Notes: generated by a model from the letters alone, not told the origin. A stretch of 64,000 bases of DNA from Streptomyces griseicoloratus (GCF_014534645.1 NZ_JACVQF010000191.1:62001-126000); one strand, 5' to 3'; positions 55,593-64,000 are shown, numbered from the stretch's first letter. A program made the numbers and translations.

Positions 55593-56176
55593 GGGCGGTG
55601 CTCAGGACCGTCAACCGTGTGCTGCTCGGGCTGGTGGGCCTCGTCCTGCTCGCCCTCGGCGGCTCGGTGCTGGCCATCGGCCTCGGCACCCCCGCACCCT
55701 CCTGGTGGATCCACGACGGCCGCCACGACGTGCTGCTCGGCGACGCCGAGCGGACCCGGTGGCGGGACGCCGGCTGGTGGTGGCCGGCCGTCATCGCCGC
55801 ACTGGCCGTCCTGCTGCTGCTCGCCCTGTGGTGGCTGGTGGCGGTGCTGCGCCGGCGACGGCTCGCCGAGGTCCTCGTCGACACCGGCGACGGCGAGGGC
55901 GCGCTGCTGCGCGGCCGGGCCCTGGAGAGCGTCCTCACCCAGGAGGCGGACCGGGTGGACGGCGTCGAAGCGGCGAAGGTACGGCTCACCGGACGGCGCC
56001 GTGCCCCGCGGACCCGGGTGGGGCTGCGGCTGGAACCCCACGTCGACCCCGGTACGGCGCTCAACGAGCTCACCACCCGCGCCCTCGCCCACGCCCGGGA
56101 CTCGGCGGGCCTCGCCGCCCTGCCGGCCGAGGTGCGGCTCCGGGGCGTCAGACACCGGGCCGAGCGGGTCACCTGA
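55589..56176 (+). CDS. AmaP-like alkaline shock membrane anchor
   Basis: A 195-residue membrane protein with two helices (about 8-30 and 65-88) and a C-terminal cytoplasmic domain similar in design to AmaP (amphipathic beta-alpha segment VLVDTGDGEGALLRGRALESVLTQEADRVDGVEAAKVRL). AmaP anchors Asp23 to the membrane in staphylococci. The GTG start overlaps the upstream stop. It is the last gene, ending convergently with the SDR gene over a hairpin. Confidence 0.85.
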   Translation: MRAVLRTVNRVLLGLVGLVLLALGGSVLAIGLGTPAPSWWIHDGRHDVLLGDAERTRWRDAGWWWPAVIAALAVLLLLALWWLVAVLRRRRLAEVLVDTGDGEGALLRGRALESVLTQEADRVDGVEAAKVRLTGRRRAPRTRVGLRLEPHVDPGTALNELTTRALAHARDSAGLAALPAEVRLRGVRHRAERVT

Positions 56177-56196
56177 TCCCCGCCCGAGGAGCGGAC

Positions 56197-56229
56197 GGCA
56201 CGGGTCCCACGGCGTGCGGAACCCGTGCC
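56197..56229. terminator. Terminator between the Asp23 operon and the SDR gene
   Basis: GGCACGGGT (56197-56205) pairs with ACCCGTGCC (56221-56229). The right arm is the first of three copies of a 13-mer that continues into the SDR coding end. Confidence 0.6.
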
Positions 56230-56276
56230 GCCGCCTCCAGAACCCGTGCCGCCCCCGCGTCTAGAACCCGTGCCGC
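56219..56276. repeat. Triple GAACCCGTGCCGC around the SDR stop codon
   Basis: The 13-mer occurs at 56219, 56240 and 56264, at 21- and 24-bp intervals. The third copy is the last coding segment of the SDR gene. It looks like a local duplication of the gene end. Confidence 0.7.
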
Positions 56277-57016
56277 ACCCCGCCGTCCACCGGCAGCATG
56301 ATCCCCGTCAGGTACGAGGCCGCGGGGGACAGCAGGAACGCCGCCGCGCGGCCGAACTCGTCCGGCGTGCCGTAGCGGCGCAGCGGAATGCGGGACTCCG
56401 ACGCCGTCCTGGTCGCCTCCGGGTCGGCCGACAGCCCGTCCAGTTCGCGCACGCGGTCGGTGTCGATGCGGCCGGGCAGCAGACCGACGACGCGGATGCC
56501 GCGCGGGCCCAGCTCGTCGGCCAGGGACTTGGCGAAGCCGGCGAGCCCCGGCCGCAGGCCGTTGGAGATGGTCAGGCCCGGGATGGGCTCGTGCACCGAA
56601 CCCGACAGCACGAAACCGATGACCCCGCCCTGCTCCAGCTCCCCGGCGGCGGTACGGGCGAGCCGCACCGCACCGAGGAACACCGACTCGAACGCGGACT
56701 GCCACTGCGCGTCGGTGTTGTCGGCGACGAAGCCGGGCGGCGGGCCGCCGACGCTGATCAGCACGCCGTCGAAGCGGCCGAAACGGTCCCGGGCGGCCGC
56801 GATCAGCCGGCCCGCGGCCTCGGGGTCCGCGTTGTCGGCGGCGACCCCGACGGCGTTCGGGCCCAGCTCGGACGCGGCGTCGGCGGCGCCCTTCTCGTCC
56901 CGTCCCGTGACGACGACCTTCGCGCCGTCGGCGACCAGTTCGCGCGCGGCGGCGTTGCCCAGGCCACGGGTGGCTCCGGTGACGACGTACACCCGGTCCT
57001 TCAGTCCAAGATCCAT
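56261..57016 (-). CDS. SDR-family oxidoreductase with atypical active site
   Basis: A 251-residue short-chain dehydrogenase/reductase-like protein. The Rossmann loop TGATRGLG (13-20), GRDEKGA and the DGG ending are present. The catalytic tetrad is altered: aligning the helix AGFAKSLADELG, Ser151 replaces Tyr and Arg155 replaces Lys, though Ser138/140 remain. Such divergent members (BKR-like group) exist. The activity could be lost or non-standard. The stop is followed by duplicated 13-mers. Confidence 0.88.
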   Translation of the reverse strand: MDLGLKDRVYVVTGATRGLGNAAARELVADGAKVVVTGRDEKGAADAASELGPNAVGVAADNADPEAAGRLIAAARDRFGRFDGVLISVGGPPPGFVADNTDAQWQSAFESVFLGAVRLARTAAGELEQGGVIGFVLSGSVHEPIPGLTISNGLRPGLAGFAKSLADELGPRGIRVVGLLPGRIDTDRVRELDGLSADPEATRTASESRIPLRRYGTPDEFGRAAAFLLSPAASYLTGIMLPVDGGVRHGF

Positions 57017-57020
57017 GGCC

Positions 57021-58808
57021 CTATCCTGCCCCGTCGCACCCGAACAGGGCGAGGGCGGTGTTCACCAGGCCGATGTGACTGAACGCCTGCGGGAAGTTGC
57101 CGAGCTGGCGGCCCGCCCCCGGGTCGTACTCCTCGGCCAGCAGCCCCACGTCGTTGGCGAGCCCCACCAGCCGCTCGAACAGCTCCCGGGCCTCCTTCGT
57201 CCGGCCGGTCGCGTGCAGCGCGTCGGCGTACCAGAAGGAGCACACCAGGAACGTGCCCTCGCCGCCCGGCAGCCCGTCGACGGACGAGCCCTCGGTGCTG
57301 TAGCGGCGCACCAGTCCGCCCCGGGTCAGCTCCTTGCCGATGGCGTCGACGGTGCCGACGACGCGCGGGTCGTCCGGCGGCAGGAAGCCCACGCGCGGGA
57401 TGAGCAGCAGTGAGGCGTCCAGCTCGCGGGAGCCGTACGACTGGGTGAAGGTGTTGCGCCCGGGGTCGTAACCGCGCTCGCACACCTCGCGGTGCACCTC
57501 CTCGCGCAGCGCCCGCCAGCCGTCCGGGTCACCCCCGCCCAGCTCCGGGTGCTCCTCCAGCGTGTGCACGGCCCGGTCGAGGGCCACCCAGGTCATCACC
57601 TTCGAGTGCACGAACTGCCGGCGCCCGCCGCGCACCTCCCACAGCCCCTCGTCCGGCTGCCGCCACGCCGTCTTCAGGAAGTCCATCAGGGCGCACTGCA
57701 GCTCCCACATCTGCGGCTGGGGGTGCATCCCGGCCAGCCTCGCCAGCGACAGCGAGTCCATGACCTCGCCGTACACGTCCAGCTGGAGCTGGTTCACGGC
57801 GTCGTTGCCGATCCGTACGGGGGTGGACCCGGCGAAGCCGGACAGCCACGGCAGCTCGGACTCCGGCAGCCGCCGCTCGCCGGCCAGGCCGTACATGATC
57901 TGCAGGTCCGCCGGGCTGCCGGCGACCGCGCGCAGCAGCCAGTCGCGCCATGCCTCCGCCTCCTCCAGGTACCCGGCCGACAGCAGCGCGCCCAGGGTGA
58001 GGGTGGAGTCGCGCAGCCAGCAGTAGCGGTAGTCCCAGTTGCGCACGCCGCCCGGCTCCTCGGGCAGCGAGGTGGTGGGGGCGGCGACGATGCCGCCGGT
58101 GGGCTTGTAGGTGAGCGCCTTGAGGGTGATCAGGGAGCGGACGACGGCGTCCCGGTGCGGGCCGTCGTAGCGGCAGTGGGCGGCCCACGCCTGCCAGTCC
58201 TCGACGCTGTGCCGCAGCGACTCGTAGGGGTCGATCAGCGGAGGGCGCGGCTCGTGCGACGGGTGCCAGGTGAGGACGAACGCGACCTTCTCGCCCGCGG
58301 CCACGGTGAACTCGGAGTGCGTCCCGAAGTCCTCGCCCCAGGTGCGCACCTCGGGCTCGCTGCGCAGCCACGCCGAGTCCGGCCCGGCGACCGCCACCCG
58401 GTGGCCGTCGGTGCGGCGCACCCACGGGACGATGGAACCGTGGTCGAAGCGCAGCCGCAGCACTCCGTGCAGGGTGACCTCGCCGCTGAGCCCCTCCACG
58501 ATGCGTACCAGGTCCGGGGCGCGGTCCCGCTGGGGCATGAAGTCGGTGACCCGTACCGCACCGTCCCCGGTCTCCCACTCGGTGTCCAGGACGAGGGTGT
58601 CCGGGCGGTACGCCCGCCGTGTGCAGCGCCCGGCGCCCTTGGGGGCGATGCGCCACTGGCCGTTGTCCTCGTCGCCGAGGAGTCTGGCGAAACAGGCGGC
58701 GGAGTCGAAGCGGGGCAGGCACAGCCAGTCCACGGAGCCGTCCGCGCCGACCAGGGCCGCGGTCTGCTGGTCGCCGATCAGCGCGTAGTCCTCGATACGG
58801 GGATGCAC
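57021..58808 (-). CDS. Glycoside hydrolase family 15 (glucoamylase/trehalase-like)
   Basis: A 595-residue cytoplasmic enzyme. The N-terminal beta-sandwich (IEDYALIGDQQTAALVGADGSVDWLCLPRFDS) and the (alpha/alpha)6 barrel carry NWDYRYCWLRDSTLTL, ESELPWLSGF and YDPGAGRQLGNFPQAFSHIGL, the last with the terminal catalytic Glu/Gln region of the family. GH15 proteins of this shape in actinobacteria include trehalases and glucoamylases; which one cannot be seen. It is 4 bp past the SDR gene start on the same strand, so they may be co-transcribed. Confidence 0.92.
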   Translation of the reverse strand: MHPRIEDYALIGDQQTAALVGADGSVDWLCLPRFDSAACFARLLGDEDNGQWRIAPKGAGRCTRRAYRPDTLVLDTEWETGDGAVRVTDFMPQRDRAPDLVRIVEGLSGEVTLHGVLRLRFDHGSIVPWVRRTDGHRVAVAGPDSAWLRSEPEVRTWGEDFGTHSEFTVAAGEKVAFVLTWHPSHEPRPPLIDPYESLRHSVEDWQAWAAHCRYDGPHRDAVVRSLITLKALTYKPTGGIVAAPTTSLPEEPGGVRNWDYRYCWLRDSTLTLGALLSAGYLEEAEAWRDWLLRAVAGSPADLQIMYGLAGERRLPESELPWLSGFAGSTPVRIGNDAVNQLQLDVYGEVMDSLSLARLAGMHPQPQMWELQCALMDFLKTAWRQPDEGLWEVRGGRRQFVHSKVMTWVALDRAVHTLEEHPELGGGDPDGWRALREEVHREVCERGYDPGRNTFTQSYGSRELDASLLLIPRVGFLPPDDPRVVGTVDAIGKELTRGGLVRRYSTEGSSVDGLPGGEGTFLVCSFWYADALHATGRTKEARELFERLVGLANDVGLLAEEYDPGAGRQLGNFPQAFSHIGLVNTALALFGCDGAG

Positions 58809-58859
58809 GGGTTACCGTCTTCCCGGCGGGCGACGGAGCATTCGGGCCGGGACCGACGG

Positions 58860-59657
58860 CTACACGGCCGCCGGTTCCGCCTCGGCCGGCTCCGGGGCGC
58901 CGTCCCCGGCCGCCGTCCGCTCGCGGGCCTCGCGGCGGACCAGGAACCACCAGCCGACGGGTACGGCGGCGGAGAACAGCCACCACTGGATGGCGTACGC
59001 GAAGTTGAGCGCGGCGTCCTCGTTGCCGGGCCTGCCGATCAGCTGCGGGGTGCCGCTCGCCGGCTCCGGCGCCGTCAGGACGACGTACCCGCCGAGCACC
59101 GGGGCGCCCAGGCGCTCGGCCTGCTGCTCGCTGTTGATGAGCATGACCTGCCGGTCCGGCAGGCCCTCGAGGTCCTTGATGCCGCTCGCCGCCGTCGTCT
59201 CGTCGGGCATCATCCGTCCGGTGACGGTGATCTCGCCGCGGGGCGGTGCGGGGATCTCGGGGAAGTCGGTCTGGCTGGGGCTGTCCGCGGGGATCCAGCC
59301 CCGGTTGACGAGCAGGACCTTGCCGTCGTCGAGGACGAACGGGGTGAGCACGTGGTAGCCGACCGCGTCGTCGGCGTTGGTGCGGCGGCGGACGACGACC
59401 TCGTCGTCGGTGTCGAAACGGCCCTTCGCGGTCACCGTGCGGTACCGCTCGTCGGTGGTGATCTTCTTGCCGGGGGCGGTCAGCCGCTCCACGGGCACCG
59501 GCTCGGCGCCGAGCGCGTCGGCGACCAGGTCGTTCCGGGCGGTCCGTTCCTCGTAGCGGTGCATCTGCCAGAAGCCCAGCCTGATCATCGTGGGGATGAG
59601 CAGGAGGGCGATCAGCGTGAGGATCACCCACTGGCGGGACAACAGGAAGCGGTACAC
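58860..59657 (-). CDS. SURF1-family cytochrome oxidase assembly protein
   Basis: A 265-residue membrane protein: helix about 8-28, extracytoplasmic SURF1 domain with WQMHRYEERTARND, GYHVLTPFVLDDGKVLLVNRGWIP and NYAIQWW-like NFAYAIQWWLF, then a second helix about 215-238. SURF1 helps insert haem a into cytochrome c oxidase. GTG at 59657 is used; an upstream extension would overlap a small cysteine-rich gene. It precedes the GH15 gene on the same strand. Confidence 0.9.
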   Translation of the reverse strand: MYRFLLSRQWVILTLIALLLIPTMIRLGFWQMHRYEERTARNDLVADALGAEPVPVERLTAPGKKITTDERYRTVTAKGRFDTDDEVVVRRRTNADDAVGYHVLTPFVLDDGKVLLVNRGWIPADSPSQTDFPEIPAPPRGEITVTGRMMPDETTAASGIKDLEGLPDRQVMLINSEQQAERLGAPVLGGYVVLTAPEPASGTPQLIGRPGNEDAALNFAYAIQWWLFSAAVPVGWWFLVRREARERTAAGDGAPEPAEAEPAAV

Positions 59658-59728
59658 CCCACGACGGTACAACCCGGTCGTGGGGTGCGATGAAGGGGGT
59701 GCTGCCGCATGCCGCCGGACGGGCCCGC

Positions 59729-59962
59729 CTAGACCTTGTCGACGATCCCGGCCTTCCCCTCGGCGCGGGCGCAGTGCGCGCCGCAGTACCAGTGGCCCTC
59801 GGCCTCCACGCCCTGCCCGATGATCTGCACCCGGCAGTGCTCGCAGATGGGGGCCATCCGGTGGATCGCGCAGGAGAAGCAGTCGAAGACGTGCACCGCG
59901 CCCTGGGCGTGGACCTCGAAGGTCATTCCGTAGTTGTTGCCGCAAACTTCGCATGTCGCCAT
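59729..59962 (-). CDS. Small Cys-rich zinc-binding protein
   Basis: A 77-residue protein with four Cys pairs: CEVC, CFSCAIH, CEHC and CGAHC, arranged like two adjacent zinc ribbons or a LIM-like module. There is no signal or helix, so it is cytoplasmic. Similar short proteins are common in streptomycetes and are sometimes called metallothionein- or zinc-finger-like. Function unknown. ATG at 59962 (MATCEVC) is the likely start. Confidence 0.85.
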   Translation of the reverse strand: MATCEVCGNNYGMTFEVHAQGAVHVFDCFSCAIHRMAPICEHCRVQIIGQGVEAEGHWYCGAHCARAEGKAGIVDKV

Positions 59963-60103
59963 GCGCCACAGCGTGAGCCGTCGCCGTGGCCCGGGCGAGC
60001 GGGCGCCGGGCGAGTCGCCCGGCAATCACCCGTCCGGTGTCAGGCGCCCGTGCGGGGGCTCCCGTGCGGAGGCGGCCGCCGGTCCGGCCGTCCGCCGTAC
60101 GGG

Positions 60104-61090
60104 TCAGCCGTCCGCGGGTTCGACGTCCGCGAGCAACTGTCCAAACGCCGCCTCGTCCACCACCGGCGTCCCGTACTGCCGGGCCTTGACCACCTTCGAC
60201 GTGCCGGAGTCCGGGTCGTTGGTGACCAGCAGGCTGGTCAGCCGGGACAGGCTCGTCGCGACGTGCAGCCCGGCCTCCGTCGCCCGGTCCTCCAGCAGCT
60301 CCCGCTCGACCGACGTGTCACCCGAGAAGGCGACCCGCATGCCCTGCTTGAGTCTTTTGCCCTCTTCGTAACGACCCGGGTTGGGATAGGGGCATGCGGG
60401 CCTTTTGCGGGAGGGGCGCCAAGTGCCCTGCCGGTAGCCGCCGTAGCCCGCCTGCTGTCCGATCCGGGGTGCGGGCCGGTCCGACCACTCCGTCAGCGGC
60501 CGGCACTCGTGCAGCGGCAGCCGTACGCCGCCCGCCGCGGCGGCGGCGAGACTCGGCCGGAACGCCTCGGCCAGCACCCGAGCGTCGTCCAGCGCGTGGT
60601 GCGCCCGCCGCTGTACGACGCCGAAGTGCGCGGCCAGCGACTCCAGCTTGTGGTTGGGCAGCGGCAGGCCCAGCTCCTTGGAGAGCGCGATGGTGCACAG
60701 CCGTTGGCGCACGGGGGCCTCGCTCTTCGCGCGCGCGTACTCCCGGGCGATCATCTGCCAGTCGAAGACGGCGTTGTGCGCGACGAGCACCCGCCCGTCG
60801 AGCCGGGCCGCGAACTCCGCGGCGATGTCCCGGAAGAGGGGCGCCCCTTCGAGCATCTCGCTCGTCAGACCGTGTATCCACACCGGGCCCGGGTCCCGCT
60901 CCGGATTGACCAGCGTGTACCAGTGGTCCTCGACCTCGCCGCGCGCGTCCAGGCGGTAGACGGCCGCGGAGATGATGCGGTCGTCGCGGGCCAGGCCGGT
61001 GGTCTCCACGTCAACGACCGCGTATCCCTGCGGATACGCGGCCGGCCACGCTGTGGCGGACGACGCTGCGGTCGTGCGGTCTTCGAGCAT
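60104..61090 (-). CDS. DEDDh 3'-5' exonuclease with BRCT domain
   Basis: A 328-residue DNA polymerase III epsilon-like nuclease. Exonuclease motifs: VVDVETTGL (Asp, Glu) near residue 26, HNAVFDW (Asp) near 106, and HHALDDARVL (His, Asp) near 164, a DEDDh active site. After a basic linker, the C-terminal BRCT domain (about 248-325) contains MRVAFSGDTSVERELLEDRATEAGLHVATSLSRLTSLLV. It may act in DNA proofreading or repair; no operon partner is evident. Confidence 0.93.
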   Translation of the reverse strand: MLEDRTTAASSATAWPAAYPQGYAVVDVETTGLARDDRIISAAVYRLDARGEVEDHWYTLVNPERDPGPVWIHGLTSEMLEGAPLFRDIAAEFAARLDGRVLVAHNAVFDWQMIAREYARAKSEAPVRQRLCTIALSKELGLPLPNHKLESLAAHFGVVQRRAHHALDDARVLAEAFRPSLAAAAAGGVRLPLHECRPLTEWSDRPAPRIGQQAGYGGYRQGTWRPSRKRPACPYPNPGRYEEGKRLKQGMRVAFSGDTSVERELLEDRATEAGLHVATSLSRLTSLLVTNDPDSGTSKVVKARQYGTPVVDEAAFGQLLADVEPADG

Positions 61091-61345
61091 GGTCCATGAG
61101 GATACGGGCCACGACTGACACCCGGACCGCGCAGGTGCCCCGTCGCGCGCCCCGGACCGGTTCCCGCGTCAAGTCCCGCCCGGGGACGGAAGGTTCCCGT
61201 CCCGGCGGGCGGCGGGACCGCCGAGGGGCGCCGGGACGGCGCCTGCGGGTGCCCCCGGTGACACCGTCCGCGTGTGACGCAACCCACGCACGACGGCGGC
61301 CGCGCCGGGCGTCACCGGCACGCGGGGCAGGGCCGGGCAGCGGGG

Positions 61346-62344
61346 TTACCAGCGGATCGGCAGCGGAAGCGCCGTCAGCAGTCCCGACACCGCGACCACC
61401 ACGCCCAGGACGATGATCTCCGCGCGCGCCGGGGAGCAGGCGGTCAGCGGGTCCGCGGCGCGGCTCAGCCGGACCCTGGCCCACAGGGCGAGGGCGGCGA
61501 CCGCCGCCACCAGGACGACCTTGGCGAGCAGGACCCGCCCGTACGCCGTGCCGGTCAGCTGGTCCGCGATCGTGCCCGGCGGCATCCGGCGCAGCGAACT
61601 GCACACCCCCGTGGCCGTGATGGCGGCGAGCAGGACGGCCGCCACGCGCGCGTAGAGCCCCAGCAGGGCCGGCCCGGCCTCCGCGCCCCGCCACAGCGCC
61701 AGCACCCGCAGCGCGTACAGCAGCCCGCCGGCCCACAGCGACGCGCACGTGAGATGGACGAGGGTCAGCCCGGAGCCGATCAGCGGGCTGTACTCGGTCG
61801 GGGGATGTGCGCGCAGTGCCTCCGCGACGACGACGGCGGCCAGCGGCCAGACCTGGGTGGCCGGCCGGCGTGAGGCGGCGCACAGGGCGGCCGCGAGGAA
61901 CGCGTTGACCTCCAGGAGCGCGAGCTTGCCGTCCCGGGACTCGTAGAGGCCGCCGACGTCGATGTCGGCCGGGCTGCCCGGCACCAGGTTGCCGGTGGCC
62001 ACGACCGACGCGAGGCCCAGCGCGGCGACGAAGCCGACCGCGCCCGCGTACGGGGACCAGCTGCGGGGGCGGTCCGCCGGGGCGCCGGGGAGGGAGCGGG
62101 CCAGCCGGTCGACGAACAGTTCGCCGACGGGGATGCTCAGGGCCGCGAACAGCACCGTGCGCAGGAGACCGATGCCCCCGCTGCCGGGCGGGGCGGCCTC
62201 GCCGGTGCCGTGCAGTGCGGGGGACGGGCCGAACACGGGTATCAGTGCGGCCAGCGCCACCAGCACCAGGACGGCACCGGCCCGGCCGGTACCGGCCGGG
62301 CGTGCGTGCCTCCCGGTGTCGGCGCTCCGGGACGGGGGTCTCAT
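61346..62344 (-). CDS. CopD-like copper resistance membrane protein
   Basis: A 332-residue polytopic membrane protein with about eight to nine helices. The CopD-type core includes HLTCASLWAGGLLYALRVLALW and ATGVCSSLRRM. Members import or handle copper, often with CopC, but no CopC gene is nearby. The ATG at 62344 follows a GAGGTG site. The gap 61091-61345 upstream of the stop holds no gene I can support. Confidence 0.85.
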   Translation of the reverse strand: MRPPSRSADTGRHARPAGTGRAGAVLVLVALAALIPVFGPSPALHGTGEAAPPGSGGIGLLRTVLFAALSIPVGELFVDRLARSLPGAPADRPRSWSPYAGAVGFVAALGLASVVATGNLVPGSPADIDVGGLYESRDGKLALLEVNAFLAAALCAASRRPATQVWPLAAVVVAEALRAHPPTEYSPLIGSGLTLVHLTCASLWAGGLLYALRVLALWRGAEAGPALLGLYARVAAVLLAAITATGVCSSLRRMPPGTIADQLTGTAYGRVLLAKVVLVAAVAALALWARVRLSRAADPLTACSPARAEIIVLGVVVAVSGLLTALPLPIRW

Positions 62345-62497
62345 CAAGGTCACCTCAAGATCTTCACCAGCTCCCCCAGAAGCGGGCAAGTTCCGGAAAA
62401 CAACTGGCGGCACGGCATTCCGCACATGAGGACGTTTTCGGCCGCCCCCGCGGTTCGCGGAACGCCGCAGAAGACCCACGAACCGTCGGAAAACCCC

Positions 62498-64000
62498 TCA
62501 CACCCACCGCGCGGCATCCGCACCCCAGGGCCCCGGCGGCCGCTCCCAGTCGACCGGACCGCCGACGAAGCAAACCGGCGACAACACATACCGCAACCAC
62601 CCGACCCGACTCCCCCTCTCGGCCAGCCAAGCCCCGGGCCCCTCATACACATCCCCGCTCCCGCCGCCCACACGGCTCCCGCCGTCCGCGTCGTTCGCGC
62701 TGTGCGCGCCGCTCACGCGGCTGACGCCGCGCAGGGTCTCCACGCCATCTGCGCTGCCCGCACGGCTCCGGCCGTCCACGGCGTCCGCGTCGTCCGTACA
62801 GCCCACGCCCTCCGCGCCGTTCGCGTCGGGCACGTGGCTTTCGCCGCTCGGGGTCTTCGCGCCTCCTGCGCCGCCCGCGCGGCGAGCGCTGCCCGCACCA
62901 TTCGCGCTGCCCGCGCTGAACGTGCCGCTCAGGCCGCCCCCGCGGCATGCCCTCTCCGCGTCGCGCACGTCAGCCGCGTCGCCCGCTCCCTCCGCGCCCC
63001 CCGGCCCGATACCGGTCGTCAGCCAAGTGGCCGTGCGGGCGAGGGACAGGCGTACGCATCGGGTGCCGCCCTCGGCCGACTGCTCGGTCAGGGACCGCAG
63101 CACGCCCGCCGCCAGCAAGTAGCCCGTGCCGTGGTCGAGGGCCTGCGCGGGCAGCGCCCCCGGCCGGTCCGCCGACCCCTCGACCGCCGCGATCCCCGTG
63201 GCCGCCTGCACCAGGCTGTCGAACCCGCGCCGCCCGCCCCACGGCCCGTACGCGCCCCACGCCGACAACTGCGCCACGACCAGCCCGGGCCGCCGTTCCG
63301 CCAGCGCCTCCGGGGACAGCCCGAACCGGTCCAGGGAGCCCGGCCGGTACCCGGTGACGACGACGTCCGCCGCGGCGAGCAGCTCCTCGAAGGTCTCCCG
63401 GTCGGCCGTCAGGTCCAGCCTCGCCGACCGCTTCCCGAACCCCGTGTCGGCCTGCTGGTCGGGCAGTTCGGGCAGACCGGGCGGGTCGACCCGCAGCACG
63501 TCCGCGCCGAGCAGCGCGAGCGTACGGGTGGCGACCGGTCCGGCGATGACCCGGGTCAGATCCAGGACGCGCAGCCCCGCAGCCGGCGACGAGACGGGCG
63601 CCGGCGCCCAGACGCGCGCGGGTGCCGAGTCCAGCCGCTCACGCTCCACCAACGGCCGACGGGCCACCGCCACGCCCTGCTCGTGCTCCGCCCACTCCCG
63701 CGGCGTGCGCAGCGCGACGGCCAGACCCCCGGCGGCGTACACCGCCTCCTCGGCCTCCAGGGCGGACCGTTCCGCGAGCGCCGCCGCCACGAGGGCGGGA
63801 TCCCCCGGCACGCCCAGGGCGGCGAGCAGCCGCTCCCGGTGGTGCGGATAGTTCGCGTGCGTCCGCACCCACCCGTCGGCGGTCCGCCAGAAACGGGACA
63901 GCGGCGCGAACGACACCGGCTCCCGTCCGTCGATCCGCAGATGCCGCTCACTGGTGAACGCCGCGGCGACGGCCCCGTCGTCCACCCGCACCGCGGGCAC
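62498..64000 (-). CDS. CaiB/BaiF (type III) CoA-transferase, 5' end outside window
   Basis: Only the last 500 codons are present; the gene continues beyond 64000. The CaiB/BaiF core is clear: LRVLDLTRVIAGPVATRTLALLGADVLRVDPP, followed by a conserved region KRSARLDLTADRETFEELLAAADVVVTGYRPGSLDRFGLS. These enzymes transfer CoA between acids. Unusual is a 120-residue low-complexity Gly/Ala/Ser/Asp insertion (coding 62642-63001) before the last 47 residues. The conserved catalytic Asp lies in the present part. Confidence 0.88.
   Translation of the reverse strand: MPAVRVDDGAVAAAFTSERHLRIDGREPVSFAPLSRFWRTADGWVRTHANYPHHRERLLAALGVPGDPALVAAALAERSALEAEEAVYAAGGLAVALRTPREWAEHEQGVAVARRPLVERERLDSAPARVWAPAPVSSPAAGLRVLDLTRVIAGPVATRTLALLGADVLRVDPPGLPELPDQQADTGFGKRSARLDLTADRETFEELLAAADVVVTGYRPGSLDRFGLSPEALAERRPGLVVAQLSAWGAYGPWGGRRGFDSLVQAATGIAAVEGSADRPGALPAQALDHGTGYLLAAGVLRSLTEQSAEGGTRCVRLSLARTATWLTTGIGPGGAEGAGDAADVRDAERACRGGGLSGTFSAGSANGAGSARRAGGAGGAKTPSGESHVPDANGAEGVGCTDDADAVDGRSRAGSADGVETLRGVSRVSGAHSANDADGGSRVGGGSGDVYEGPGAWLAERGSRVGWLRYVLSPVCFVGGPVDWERPPGPWGADAARWV
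62642..63001 (-). repeat. Low-complexity insertion in the CoA-transferase gene
   Basis: The stretch encodes degenerate motifs of Ala, Gly, Ser, Asp and Arg (such as ANGAGSAR, ADAVDGRSR, NDADGGSR) with internal imperfect DNA repeats. It has no counterpart in ordinary CaiB/BaiF proteins and ends just before a normal-looking C-terminus. Confidence 0.6.

Overview
The window is high-GC actinobacterial chromosome and reads as Streptomyces. The evidence is about 72% GC, frequent GTG starts, head-to-tail genes with 4-bp ATGA/GTGA overlaps, an ectABCD cluster, a SigE-type ECF sigma factor, a LAETG-anchored surface protein next to cobalamin genes, and the small nucleoid protein Gbn beside an enoyl-CoA hydratase. 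From memory the gene order matches the S. coelicolor SCO1838-SCO1867 neighbourhood; this was not checked against a database. I saw no rRNA, tRNA, CRISPR array, insertion sequence or prophage.

Layout. 1-7.2 kb (minus strand): a cut-off secreted protein, a PL3 pectate lyase, an ECF sigma factor with its membrane-anchored partner, a penicillin-binding protein, and a membrane protein/histidine kinase/response regulator operon. 7.3-13.4 kb: a GNAT enzyme, an IclR regulator divergent from an alpha-ketoglutaric semialdehyde-type dehydrogenase, then DUF1349, GNAT, DsbA/FrnE and class V aminotransferase genes. 13.4-16.6 kb: ectABCD for ectoine and hydroxyectoine. 17-23.3 kb: a second class V aminotransferase, a small membrane protein, a secreted trypsin-fold protein that has lost its catalytic His and Ser, an amidohydrolase and a sortase-anchored surface protein.

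23.5-41.9 kb is a cobalamin cluster on the minus strand: cobD(cbiB)-cobQ-cobN-chlI/D-cobO-cobB-cobI, then a plus-strand ZIP-type transporter, then cobM-cobL-cbiG/cobJ-cobH-cbiX-cobC. A cobalamin riboswitch and a plausible promoter lie directly upstream of cobD, so B12 should shut off the first half; the second half may have its own promoter. The gene set mixes late-insertion (CobN) and early-insertion (CbiX, CbiG) markers. Upstream are a Pit phosphate transporter with a two-unit PHO box and a small membrane partner.

43.5-53 kb: a GH25 lysozyme, a class II aldolase, a long intergenic tandem-repeat tract with a related copy 7 kb away, an alpha/beta hydrolase, an unknown 467-residue protein, a VOC protein, an ABC-F ATPase preceded by an apparently leaderless seven-codon leader peptide and two alternative hairpins, gbn preceded by a dense GATC cluster, and an enoyl-CoA hydratase. 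53-56.2 kb: an Asp23/AmaP-type envelope operon with a divergent partner. 56.2-64 kb (minus strand): an SDR without the usual Tyr/Lys, a GH15 enzyme, SURF1, a small Cys-rich protein, a DEDDh-BRCT nuclease, a CopD-like membrane protein and a CoA-transferase cut off by the window end.

The least explained items are the ABC-F leader, the GATC cluster before gbn, the 90-100 bp intergenic repeat family, the pseudo-protease and the Asp23/AmaP operon.
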